This document shows, piece by piece, positions 8,792-16,689 of a stretch of DNA of 64,000 bases (position 1 is the first letter of the stretch; the number at the start of each line of letters is the position of its first letter). Source of the stretch: Candidatus Gastranaerophilales bacterium (GTDB lineage: Bacteria; Cyanobacteriota; Vampirovibrionia; Gastranaerophilales; Gastranaerophilaceae); assembly GCA_944326905.1 (NCBI GenBank), contig CALVFU010000002.1:83376-147375 (forward strand), written 5' to 3'. Position numbers and translations under genes: made by a program. The notes below the pieces were generated by a model that was not told the DNA's origin, did not search any database, and saw only the letters and a program-made list of their open reading frames with translations.

Positions 8792-9124
8792 TCAGTTTTC
8801 AGCTTCCCAGCGTTTTACATCAAATTTTAAATCTTTAACATTGATTTTAAGGGTTTTAGCATACGGCGCAAGTTTAGTAATTAACATTAATTTTAACATT
8901 GTAAGCTCTTGCACAACAATAGAGTTTTCGCAGGCAATAATCATAAGCCCGTTTCCGCCCATGCCCCAAGGCTTTGATTTTTCTTTGTATTTAGCTGGAA
9001 CTATCTTTTTCCAAAACACGTACAGGTTAGCTCTTGTTATTGCTCGTTTAATTTCTTTTTCGTTAAGCAGTGTTTCAAGAATATCTCCTGCTGTTTCAAA
9101 ATTTGTGTATAATATTTTTTTCAT
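8792..9124 (-). CDS. DUF721 protein (DciA-like)
   Basis: A 110-residue protein with the DUF721 pattern: an N-terminal helix region (FETAGDILETLLNEK), a WKKIVP core and a strand block LMIIACENSIVVQELTMLK. Some DUF721 proteins (DciA) load the replicative helicase in bacteria without DnaC or DnaI; whether this copy does so is inference. An AGGT ribosome site precedes it. It is divergent from nrnA, with 27 bases between starts. Confidence 0.75.
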   Translation of the reverse strand: MKKILYTNFETAGDILETLLNEKEIKRAITRANLYVFWKKIVPAKYKEKSKPWGMGGNGLMIIACENSIVVQELTMLKLMLITKLAPYAKTLKINVKDLKFDVKRWEAEN

Positions 9125-9136
9125 TTTACCTGTTTG

Positions 9137-9145
9137 TGATAAGAT
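9137..9145 (+). promoter_or_regulatory. Extended -10 promoter predicting a leaderless nrnA mRNA
   Basis: TGATAAGAT (TGn + TAAGAT at 9140-9145) ends six bases before the ATG at 9152. There is no ribosome site in between. Confidence 0.65.
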
Positions 9146-9151
9146 AAATTA

Positions 9152-10108
9152 ATGAATAAGATTAATATTGATGATAACATAAAACACTCGTCAAAGATAC
9201 TTATTACCTCTCATATAAATCCTGACGGCGATACATTAGGAACAATGTGCGCGCTTTATGGCGCGATATTAGAAAGATATAAAAAGCATGCTGACATGTT
9301 TATTCCATCTAAAGTTCCTTATACGTACCGTGATTTACCTTTTATTAATTTGGCAAAATCAAATTATAATAAATCTCTTGTATATGATATGGTTATTTGT
9401 GTTGATATTGCTGCTAAAGATAGAATGGGGACAGCTATTGATATCTTTAATAAAGCTAAGCTGACTATAAATATTGATCATCATAAAACAAATCCAGAGT
9501 ACGCCCAAATAAATATTATAGACGCGGCTGCATCATCAGCGGGTATGATAGTGTATAAATATTTTGTTGATAATAATTGGATAATAAATAAGGAAATAGC
9601 AGAGTGTCTATATGTTTCAATATTAACTGATACGGGCGGATTTAGGTATGAAAATACTACAGCTGAAACTTTAAAGATAGCTGGCGAGCTTATTGAATTA
9701 GGCGTTAATCCTAATAAGGTTTTTAACTCAATATACGAAACTAAAACAAAAGAAAATGTAATGTTTCAAGCAGTGGCAGTAAGCAGCGCTAAATTTTGCT
9801 GTGATAATAAAATTGCTTATATAACTATTTACAAAAAAGACTTAGAAAAATATAAATCAAGTGAAGATTTCACAGAAGGCTTGGTTGAAAAATTGAGGGC
9901 AATAGATAGTGTAGAAGCAGCGTTTATAGCAAAAGAGATTGATTCAAAGACAACTAAAATTTCAATGCGTTCAAAGAAAATAGATGTAGCTGATGTCTGC
10001 GCAGAGTACTCCGGTGGAGGGCATACTTATGCTGCCGGTTGTGTTATAAAATCATCTATGCCAGCGGCTGTTAAGAAAATTTTAAGTTTGGTAAAAGATA
10101 GAGTATGA
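9152..10108 (+). CDS. nrnA: DHH-family nanoRNase / pAp phosphatase
   Basis: DHH/DHHA1 phosphoesterase, expected in the cytosol to degrade 2-5 nt RNAs and/or dephosphorylate pAp. Motifs: SHINPDGDTLG (motif I), CVDIAAKDRMG, NIDHHKTN (the DHH triad), LTDTGGFRYENTT, and GGGHTYAAGC in the C-terminal DHHA1 domain. The length of 318 is typical. It overlaps the next gene by four bases (ATGA). Confidence 0.92.
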   Translation: MNKINIDDNIKHSSKILITSHINPDGDTLGTMCALYGAILERYKKHADMFIPSKVPYTYRDLPFINLAKSNYNKSLVYDMVICVDIAAKDRMGTAIDIFNKAKLTINIDHHKTNPEYAQINIIDAAASSAGMIVYKYFVDNNWIINKEIAECLYVSILTDTGGFRYENTTAETLKIAGELIELGVNPNKVFNSIYETKTKENVMFQAVAVSSAKFCCDNKIAYITIYKKDLEKYKSSEDFTEGLVEKLRAIDSVEAAFIAKEIDSKTTKISMRSKKIDVADVCAEYSGGGHTYAAGCVIKSSMPAAVKKILSLVKDRV

Positions 10109-10992
10109 AAAAATACCTTAAAGTTATAAAAAGTATAATAAAATCTGTTATAGATAATGATTTTTCCGGCATGGCAGCCGAAATGGGTTTTATGCTGATT
10201 ATTGGTATTTTCCCGTTTGCATTATTTTTGATTGAAGTTTTTAGCAGATTGGGCAGAAAATCATTTGTAAATCCTATATTTATTGCCTTAAGTAAAGTCA
10301 TGCCTGCAGATGCTCTGGATTTAATACGCTCTGTAATTCATGAAGTCTCTTTTTACGAAAAAGGGGGATTGCTTGCAATAATAGGTTTTATTATTACGGT
10401 TATTCTTTCTACAAATGCAATGGCGGTTGTGCTTAAAGGCTTAAACAGGGCTTATAAGGTTGAGGAAACCAGATCTTTTATATATACCCGTTTGCTTTCG
10501 CTTACTATGGTTTTTGTTAATACCGCAATTTTGTTTTTGACAGTGAACCTTATAGTCTTTGGAAAAGTTATTTTAAAGTTTTTTACTACATCACTTGGGT
10601 TCAATATTGATATAGCAAATGCAATTTTAATCCTGAGGTGGCCGATTGCATTTTTTGCGTTATTTGTTCTTGCTTATCTTCAATATTATATATTGCCGGA
10701 TTTGAGCGGTAAAGAACTTCTGCGTCGTAAAAGCGCGCTGCCGGGAACTATTTTCTTTTGTGTGTGCTGGCTTGCCGGGTCTTGGTGGTTTTCTATATAT
10801 GTTAATAACCTGCATACTTATAATTTCGTATATGGTACAATTGGTGCATTTGCAGTCTTAATGGTGTGGCTGTATTATACTTCTACATTGATTCTTATTG
10901 GAGGAGAAATTAATTCGCAATTATACAATGTATTAGAGCGAAAAGAAATTATATATGAAAAAAAGAGAATAAGACATATGGAGGAATCGTAA
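10105..10992 (+). CDS. YihY/BrkB-family inner membrane protein
   Basis: A 295-residue integral membrane protein with about six hydrophobic segments (near residues 25-45, 85-110, 130-155, 170-195, 205-225 and 240-265). It has the family blocks GMAAEMGFMLIIGIFPF at the N-terminus and YGTIGAFAVLMVWLYYTS near the C-terminus. Once described as RNase BN, the family is now regarded as membrane proteins of unknown function. It is coupled to nrnA upstream and abuts the HIT gene downstream (one-base overlap). Confidence 0.88.
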   Translation: MKKYLKVIKSIIKSVIDNDFSGMAAEMGFMLIIGIFPFALFLIEVFSRLGRKSFVNPIFIALSKVMPADALDLIRSVIHEVSFYEKGGLLAIIGFIITVILSTNAMAVVLKGLNRAYKVEETRSFIYTRLLSLTMVFVNTAILFLTVNLIVFGKVILKFFTTSLGFNIDIANAILILRWPIAFFALFVLAYLQYYILPDLSGKELLRRKSALPGTIFFCVCWLAGSWWFSIYVNNLHTYNFVYGTIGAFAVLMVWLYYTSTLILIGGEINSQLYNVLERKEIIYEKKRIRHMEES

Positions 10993-11315
10993 TGACGGAT
11001 TGTATTTTTTGTAAAATAGTGAGTGGGGCATTTAATACTCCATTCGTTTATGAGACGGAAGACTTTGCTGCATTTAATGATATTAATCCTAAGGCAGATA
11101 CGCACGTTTTACTAGTTCCTAAAAATCATTATGAGTCATTAAATGACATAGATGATGAAAATCTTCTCGGCAAACTTCTTATGGGAGTAAAACTTACGGC
11201 TCAAAAATTAGGACTTAAATCTTACAAGACAGTTATAAACACAGGAAAAGATGCAGGTCAAGAGGTGTTTCACCTTCATATTCACATATTGGCAGGAAAT
11301 ATAAAAGGAGTGTAG
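10992..11315 (+). CDS. HIT-family nucleotide-binding protein (HinT-like)
   Basis: A 107-residue purine nucleotide phosphoramidase-like protein. The N-terminal CIFCKIVSG has the typical Cys pair, NDINPKADTHVLLVPKNHY follows, and the catalytic triad HLHIH lies near the end. The start overlaps the previous stop by one base and is preceded by GGAGG, so it is coupled. Only 4 bases separate it from speE. Confidence 0.94.
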   Translation: MTDCIFCKIVSGAFNTPFVYETEDFAAFNDINPKADTHVLLVPKNHYESLNDIDDENLLGKLLMGVKLTAQKLGLKSYKTVINTGKDAGQEVFHLHIHILAGNIKGV

Positions 11316-11319
11316 AAAA

Positions 11320-12165
11320 ATGGATAAATTTTATAAAGAAATTACCCCGGCGGGGTTTGGTATTGCAATAAAACAAAAAGAGGTATTGTTTTCTGAGCCG
11401 TCAAAGTTTCAAAAAGTTGAAATAATAGACTCAGACAGCGAACTCGGTAAGATTCTTACTCTTGATGATTTGATGATGACAACAGAGGGCGATGAGTTCT
11501 ATTATCACGAAATGATATCGCATATCCCAATGATGCATCATAAAAATCCTGAAAGTGTTCTTGTAATAGGCGGTGGTGATGGGGGAACAGTAAGAGAAGT
11601 TCTTAAACATTCATCTGTTAAAAGAGTTGTGTTGTGTGAAATAGATGGTATGGTAATTGATGCATGTAAAAAATATCTGCCTTCAATTTCTTGCGGACTA
11701 AGTGATCCTCGAGTTGAAATTCTTGTAGAGGATGCAATTGAGTATATCAAAGATAAAAAAAATGAATTTGATATTGTTTTAATAGATTCGACTGATCCAA
11801 TGGGACCTGGTGAAGGGTTATTTACTGAGGAGTTTTATACAAATGTAAAGAATTCACTTAAAAAAGGCGGGATTGTCGCAGCACAGTCAGAGTCACCTGT
11901 CGTTAATAAAAATGAAATCAAAAAAATGTATAAACTTTTAAAGCAGGTATTTCCAATTTGTGCAGCATATACATCTCCAATACCAACCTATCCAGGCGGG
12001 TATTGGGCGTGGGCGTTTTGTTCGGTTGAGACGGCTCCTCTTTCTTATTTTGCAGATGAACGAGCAGAAGAGATTGTAAAGACATGTAAAATTTATAATA
12101 AAGAATATCACTATGCGAGATTTGCACTCCCTAATTATTTAAATGAACTTTTAGAAAATTGTTAG
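11320..12165 (+). CDS. speE: Spermidine synthase (polyamine aminopropyltransferase)
   Basis: Transfers aminopropyl from decarboxylated S-adenosylmethionine to putrescine. Signatures: EFYYHEMISHIPM, GGGDGGTVREVLKH (nucleotide-binding loop), DSTDPMGPGEGLF (catalytic Asp region) and PTYPGGYWAWAF. 281 residues is the normal bacterial length. It is the last gene of the nrnA-YihY-HIT-speE run and is followed by a long hairpin. Confidence 0.96.
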   Translation: MDKFYKEITPAGFGIAIKQKEVLFSEPSKFQKVEIIDSDSELGKILTLDDLMMTTEGDEFYYHEMISHIPMMHHKNPESVLVIGGGDGGTVREVLKHSSVKRVVLCEIDGMVIDACKKYLPSISCGLSDPRVEILVEDAIEYIKDKKNEFDIVLIDSTDPMGPGEGLFTEEFYTNVKNSLKKGGIVAAQSESPVVNKNEIKKMYKLLKQVFPICAAYTSPIPTYPGGYWAWAFCSVETAPLSYFADERAEEIVKTCKIYNKEYHYARFALPNYLNELLENC

Positions 12166-12174
12166 TTTAAGATT

Positions 12175-12216
12175 ATCAACCGGCGCTGCCTGATTTATTA
12201 GGCAGCGCCGGTTGAT
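12175..12216 (+). terminator. Long perfect hairpin after speE
   Basis: Seventeen paired bases (ATCAACCGGCGCTGCCT with its complement) and an 8-base loop. No T-tract follows, so it may protect the 3' end of the mRNA rather than, or as well as, terminate. Confidence 0.55.
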
Positions 12217-12314
12217 TGTTACTAAATGTAAATAAATGATTATCAAAGTAGCAATTTTCTAAGAATAAAAAACTTTATACATTTAAAGGATAAGAGATAA
12301 GGGAGAAAAATATT

Positions 12315-12866
12315 ATGAGTATCAGCGCATTATCAAGCTATTCGAATGTTTATACTGAACGAGTGCAGCAAGAATATACTTATGAAAAAAGAACAGATGG
12401 TACATTCACACCGCCTAAAACAGAAGATAGTACTTTGCCGTTGGATACTCCTGTAAAATTCAGTCAATTGGATATGGAAGTAACTGATTTTGAAATTACC
12501 TCCGAATACAATTCAATATCAAGAATTGCAGCAAAATTATCATTAAATCCTGAAGATTTAGTAGATCAATTAAAGGCGCAAGGAGTTCTTCCAGAAGATT
12601 TTACCCCGCAAGACCGTTTGCCTAATACGATAAGAGCAGGGTATGTTCTAAAAAATATAAAGTATCCCAAAACAGATGAACAAAAGGACATGTATAATAC
12701 GTTTGTATTTGAACGCTCAAGAGCAAGAGCAAATGCCAGAGCGGAGGAAAAGCAAAAAGAAGCAGAGAAGAAACAAGGCGAAGAACCAACTCTTACGGCG
12801 CCGCATTTGAGTACACTCGAAAAAGTTATTGGTTGGATAGTTGGTTTATTTGAAGATAACGAATAG
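12315..12866 (+). CDS. Hypothetical protein with LysM-like central segment
   Basis: No family is recognised with confidence in these 183 residues. The segment YNSISRIAAKLSLNPEDLVDQL followed by DRLPNTIRAGYVLKN resembles a weak LysM-like helix-turn pattern. A charged Ala/Glu/Lys-rich stretch (about 140-165) looks like a helix or coiled coil, and the C-terminus ends in a short hydrophobic WIVGLF. No signal peptide is seen. GGGAGA precedes the start. It is convergent with the efflux operon. Confidence 0.6.
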   Translation: MSISALSSYSNVYTERVQQEYTYEKRTDGTFTPPKTEDSTLPLDTPVKFSQLDMEVTDFEITSEYNSISRIAAKLSLNPEDLVDQLKAQGVLPEDFTPQDRLPNTIRAGYVLKNIKYPKTDEQKDMYNTFVFERSRARANARAEEKQKEAEKKQGEEPTLTAPHLSTLEKVIGWIVGLFEDNE

Positions 12867-12871
12867 ATAAA

Positions 12872-14449
12872 TTAGTCTTGTTTTTTGAAATTAACATTAA
12901 GGAAAAATGCAAGGGGCACAAGGCAAAAAGCTATAAGCGCAAAAGCTTCAAATACATCAACAAAAGACATAAGCCGTGCTTGCTGCAATAACTGTTTATA
13001 ATAGTACCCGCCGGCTCTACCTATTGCATCAGCGCTGCTCATTACGTTCATTAGTTTGTGTGCGGTCGCATTAATATGGTTTTGATAAGTTAAACTAAAA
13101 TCAGATAAATTTTTTACTAAGTAAGTTTGATGCAATTGTGACAGTCTTGCGACAAGCGTTGAAGACATAGAAATAACAAATGCGGTCATAACACATTTGC
13201 AAAGGCTGTGTAAACCTGCGCCGTTAGAAAGTTCAGAGCGTGGCAATGTTCCTAAACACAGTGCTGATATAGGAATAAAAACTAAAATAACACCAATACC
13301 CATAAGAATATTTGGAATTACAACATAGCTGAACGAAATTTGCAGGTTTAGATTAGCATACATAAAGGTTGAAATTCCAAGAAATATGAAGCCTGCAGAA
13401 ATAAGGATTCTGTTATCAATTTTTTCTACCATTTTACCTATTATAAAGAGCATCACAACGCAGGATAACACCCTAGGTGCAAGAGACATACCGCTTAGCA
13501 TTGCTGTATACCCCATAAGACTTTGCAAGAATTGAGGGAGAAGGACAATTGTAACATAAATAATCATATTTACTGAGGCGCCTAAAATTGTTCCTATAAA
13601 GAAATTTTTATCTTTAAAAACTCTTAAATTAACAATTGCGTTTTTGCATTCAAGCTCCCATACAATAAAGAAAACAAATGAGAATAATGATATACTGCTG
13701 AGCCAGCAAATCCACGTACAGTCAAACCAGCCGAACTGCTGACCTTTATCAAGTACAATCTGCATAGTAAGCAGCCAGAGAACAAGGGAAATAAGTCCTA
13801 CAAAGTCAACTTTTTCTGGTATTTTTCGGTTTTCCAATTCGGCGACATTGCAATGGACTAGAATTACAGAAAAAATGCCTACAGGGATATTCACAAGATA
13901 AATCCACTGCCATGCGGAATTATCAACAATAAATCCGCCAAAGGTTGGACCGAGAATAGAAAAAACCATAACTGAAAATCCAAATAAAGCCATTGCCTGC
14001 CCTCGTTTTTCAAACGGAAAAGCAGCAAGAAGAATGGCTTGTGATATCGGCATCATTGGTCCTCCGCCGATACCTTGGACTACTCGGCCGAGTACAAGCA
14101 AATTTAGGTTACTAGCAAATGCGCATATTACAGAACCAATTGTAAAAATGGTAAGAAATACTTTTAAAAACATAACCCTGCCCATGAAATTTTCGAGCCA
14201 GCCTGTAAGGGGTATAAGAATAGCATTTGCTATCATATAGCTTGTAATAACCCAGTTAGCTTCATCAAGCGTAGAGCCAAAGAAGCCGGCTATATGGGGC
14301 ATTGCAACATTGGTAGCGGAAGTCGCAAGCATCGCAAAAGATGTTGGAAGTAAGATAGTAAAGGCAACAAGCCAAAGAGGAGCTTCTTGCTTACGATATT
14401 CCGGGGCGGACATTTGATTATGCGCTTGTGCTTCAGCAATTGTGCTCAT
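12872..14449 (-). CDS. DHA2-type MFS multidrug efflux transporter (EmrB-like)
   Basis: A 525-residue, about 14-helix proton-driven exporter. The N-terminal ATSATNVAMPHIAG and GRVVQGIGGGPMMPISQA (motif C-like) blocks are typical of the EmrB/QacA group. It begins one base after the stop of the EmrA-like gene, so the inner-membrane pump and its periplasmic adaptor are co-translated. A TolC-type outer membrane partner is not in the window. Substrates are unknown. Confidence 0.92.
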   Translation of the reverse strand: MSTIAEAQAHNQMSAPEYRKQEAPLWLVAFTILLPTSFAMLATSATNVAMPHIAGFFGSTLDEANWVITSYMIANAILIPLTGWLENFMGRVMFLKVFLTIFTIGSVICAFASNLNLLVLGRVVQGIGGGPMMPISQAILLAAFPFEKRGQAMALFGFSVMVFSILGPTFGGFIVDNSAWQWIYLVNIPVGIFSVILVHCNVAELENRKIPEKVDFVGLISLVLWLLTMQIVLDKGQQFGWFDCTWICWLSSISLFSFVFFIVWELECKNAIVNLRVFKDKNFFIGTILGASVNMIIYVTIVLLPQFLQSLMGYTAMLSGMSLAPRVLSCVVMLFIIGKMVEKIDNRILISAGFIFLGISTFMYANLNLQISFSYVVIPNILMGIGVILVFIPISALCLGTLPRSELSNGAGLHSLCKCVMTAFVISMSSTLVARLSQLHQTYLVKNLSDFSLTYQNHINATAHKLMNVMSSADAIGRAGGYYYKQLLQQARLMSFVDVFEAFALIAFCLVPLAFFLNVNFKKQD

Positions 14450-14450
14450 T

Positions 14451-15554
14451 TTAACGAACCTTCACTTCTGGAACTACAGACATGCCTGGTACTATATTAT
14501 AGTTTGATATATCCTCGGTAAATACTATTTTTACTGGTACGCGCTGTACTATTTTAACGTAGCTTCCGACTGCATTTTCAGGAGGAAATAAACTAGCCTT
14601 TGCCCCTGTTGAGCGTTGTATACTGTCAACTTTTCCTTTGAATTTTTTGCCAGGATAAGTATCTATTTTTATTTCAACGGGTTGACCTGGTTTCATATTT
14701 GTAAGCTGGGTTTCCTTGAAATTTGCAACTATCCACATTTTTTCAGGAACAATTGCAAACATTGACTGCCCGATCTGGACATAGTTTCCTTGTTCAACTG
14801 TTCTGTGTGTTATCAATCCGTCCTGTGGAGCAAAAATTTTAGTATAAGAAAGATTAAGCTTTGCTTGTTCAGTTTCTGCTTCAAGCTTTTGAATATCTGC
14901 TAATGTTGCTTCTCGTTTTGCTTGCGAAGATTGCAGCATTGATTTTGCGGCTTTTTCCTGTTCCATGGCTGATTTTTGCTCTGCTTGTGCGACTGTTAAG
15001 GTTGTTTTACTCTTGTCGTAATCTTGTTTTGAAGCAATTCCTGCTTTGTACATATTTGAATATCTGTCAAAATCTTTTTGGGCAAAATCCAGCTTTGACT
15101 CAGCAGATGTAATATCTTGTGTAGTTTGCTTTAATTGTGCTTCTGAATGTGTAATTTGCTCTTCTGCTATGTTTAGACTTGCCTTTGCCTGTGCAAGCTC
15201 TGCTTCTTTTTGCTTAAGAGCTGTTTCGTAGTCCTTAGAGTCAATGACCAGAAGTAATTGGTTCTTTTTTACTGGCTGGTTATCGTCAACAAGCAATTTT
15301 TCTACAGGACCATAGACTCTTGGTGCAATTGAGACAATATGACCTTCAACAAATGCATCATCAGTACCTTGATAGAAAAATGAGTGAATTGTGAAGTATA
15401 TTCCTGATATTAAAAAAATTACCGCGGTAATTGCTGGTACAATAACTCGTTTCTTCTTATAGCTTGGGCGGGTATCTTCTTTTGGTGCAGTATTACTTTG
15501 AGATGGTGTATTTATATCTTTTGTGCTGTTATCATTATTATTTGGGGTACTCAT
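14451..15554 (-). CDS. HlyD/EmrA-family membrane fusion protein
   Basis: Periplasmic adaptor of the efflux pump. There is a short cytoplasmic Ser/Thr/Asn-rich N-terminus, one transmembrane helix (about residues 36-56), a biotinyl-lipoyl-like half (GTDDAFVEGHIVSIAPRVYG), a long Ala/Gln/Glu/Lys-rich coiled coil (about 115-235), the second lipoyl half (KIFAPQDGLITHRTVEQGN) and a beta-barrel domain. 367 residues is typical. AGGAGG lies about 10 bases upstream of the ATG. Confidence 0.92.
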   Translation of the reverse strand: MSTPNNNDNSTKDINTPSQSNTAPKEDTRPSYKKKRVIVPAITAVIFLISGIYFTIHSFFYQGTDDAFVEGHIVSIAPRVYGPVEKLLVDDNQPVKKNQLLLVIDSKDYETALKQKEAELAQAKASLNIAEEQITHSEAQLKQTTQDITSAESKLDFAQKDFDRYSNMYKAGIASKQDYDKSKTTLTVAQAEQKSAMEQEKAAKSMLQSSQAKREATLADIQKLEAETEQAKLNLSYTKIFAPQDGLITHRTVEQGNYVQIGQSMFAIVPEKMWIVANFKETQLTNMKPGQPVEIKIDTYPGKKFKGKVDSIQRSTGAKASLFPPENAVGSYVKIVQRVPVKIVFTEDISNYNIVPGMSVVPEVKVR

Positions 15555-15572
15555 TATAGTGTTTCCTCCTAT

Positions 15573-16028
15573 TTATATTTGTATTTTTGCTATCGGCTCT
15601 AAATTATCAATCATTTGTAATAATACTTTCAGGCATGTTTCCATATCTTCTGTTTTTATATTCTTAACTGCATTGTCACGAAGAGCAATCATGTATTTTT
15701 TTATTTCGTTGTGAACATTTAGCCCTTCTTCTGTAATAATTACTTTGTAAACTTTTCTTTTGTTTACATCTGAAACTCTTTTTACGAGCCCTTTTTTTTC
15801 AAGAATATTAATTAATCGTGTAATATTTGGACGATCTTTATAGGCAATTTCGCAAATTTGCCTTTGGTAAAGTTCTTTATTCTCTGATAGTATTGAAAGA
15901 ATAAAATGCTGCTCAGGGGTTATTGGAAATGAGTGTTGACCAAACATCTGTAACTGTGCTATTTTGGACAACAGTGCTGTTACGCCCAGCGAAAATAAAA
16001 CTTTATTTTTCAAAAAGCTTTGCGGCAT
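15573..16028 (-). CDS. MarR-family transcriptional regulator
   Basis: A 151-residue winged-helix regulator, first gene of the efflux operon and probably its repressor. The core ITPEQHFILSILSENK, RQICEIAYKDRPNITRLI (recognition helix) and LEKKGLVKRVSDVNKRKVY (wing) match MarR. A perfect 16-base palindrome lies upstream at 16079-16094. AAAGGATG precedes the ATG at 16028. By analogy with EmrR/MprA it would release on binding the pump substrate; this is inference. Confidence 0.9.
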   Translation of the reverse strand: MPQSFLKNKVLFSLGVTALLSKIAQLQMFGQHSFPITPEQHFILSILSENKELYQRQICEIAYKDRPNITRLINILEKKGLVKRVSDVNKRKVYKVIITEEGLNVHNEIKKYMIALRDNAVKNIKTEDMETCLKVLLQMIDNLEPIAKIQI

Positions 16029-16078
16029 TTTATTCTAGCATCCTTTTTTTATTGAAGTAAATATAAAAAACTATTTTC

Positions 16079-16094
16079 TGTTATTATGATAACA
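16079..16094. promoter_or_regulatory. Candidate MarR operator
   Basis: TGTTATTATGATAACA is a palindrome with 6-base arms around TATG, 51 bases upstream of the marR-like start. Its size and symmetry fit MarR dimers. Confidence 0.5.
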
Positions 16095-16254
16095 CAAGGA
16101 TAAAAAAATAAACAATAAAAATAAAATATTTACAAATTTTAAAATATCTCTTAACTTTTTTGTTAATTTTTGTAAAGATTATGACAAAAAATATATTTAT
16201 AGGATTTTATAGTATTGTAATATTATATTGTCAAATGAAAATAAAGGAATAATA

Positions 16255-16632
16255 ATGAAACTAATTAGAATACACTCTAATAATCTTAAACCAGCATTTG
16301 GCGCAAAAATTAATGGCGATGTTGCTCTTAAAATTTGCAAGGAGATGTATGGTAATAAATTGAACAAATATGAAACAGCTTACGTTAATCGATATCAAGC
16401 ATTAAGAAAAGCTGGCAGTGAGAGTTCTGAAATATATATTTCGCGTGGCGCCGGGGATAGATGTGCGTTCAATTTGAGAAATAAAGAACTGACCGAAGAG
16501 TATGAAATTCCTCTTGAAGAAACTAAGGTTGGACATCTTCTTGAGGCTTGGTTTAAAATTAAGCCGGAAGATATAGAAAAAGCGGAAGTTCGTTTGAGAG
16601 AATTAATTAACCGCAGGAAGCGTTTTGAATAA
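16255..16632 (+). CDS. Hypothetical protein with N-terminal KPAFGAKI motif
   Basis: The ATG at 16255 has an AAGGA site. An upstream TTG frame adds nine residues but lacks support. The 125 residues carry the short motif KPAFGAKING near residues 11-20, similar in place and form to RPAFKGVLDG in the 29410 protein. The rest is charged and likely helical; an ELTEEYEIPLEETKVGHLLE block and a C-terminal RELINRRKRF are visible. No function is recognised. It is followed by a shared bidirectional terminator. Confidence 0.65.
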   Translation: MKLIRIHSNNLKPAFGAKINGDVALKICKEMYGNKLNKYETAYVNRYQALRKAGSESSEIYISRGAGDRCAFNLRNKELTEEYEIPLEETKVGHLLEAWFKIKPEDIEKAEVRLRELINRRKRFE

Positions 16633-16641
16633 ATGCTTAAC

Positions 16642-16682
16642 AAAAGAGGGAGCCGCTGCAATTGCAGCGACTCCCTCTTTTT
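16642..16682. terminator. Bidirectional terminator between 16255 gene and hydA
   Basis: AAAAGAGGGAG and CTCCCTCTTTT flank an inner GCTGCA/TGCAGC stem with one C-A mismatch. Both strands end in T-runs, so it serves both convergent genes. Confidence 0.85.
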
Positions 16683-16689
16683 GTGTCAA

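Noticed and set aside
12175..12216. Riboswitch or small RNA downstream of speE
   Set aside because: It is a single perfect hairpin at the 3' end of an operon with no conserved loop motif; an mRNA-end structure is the simpler reading.
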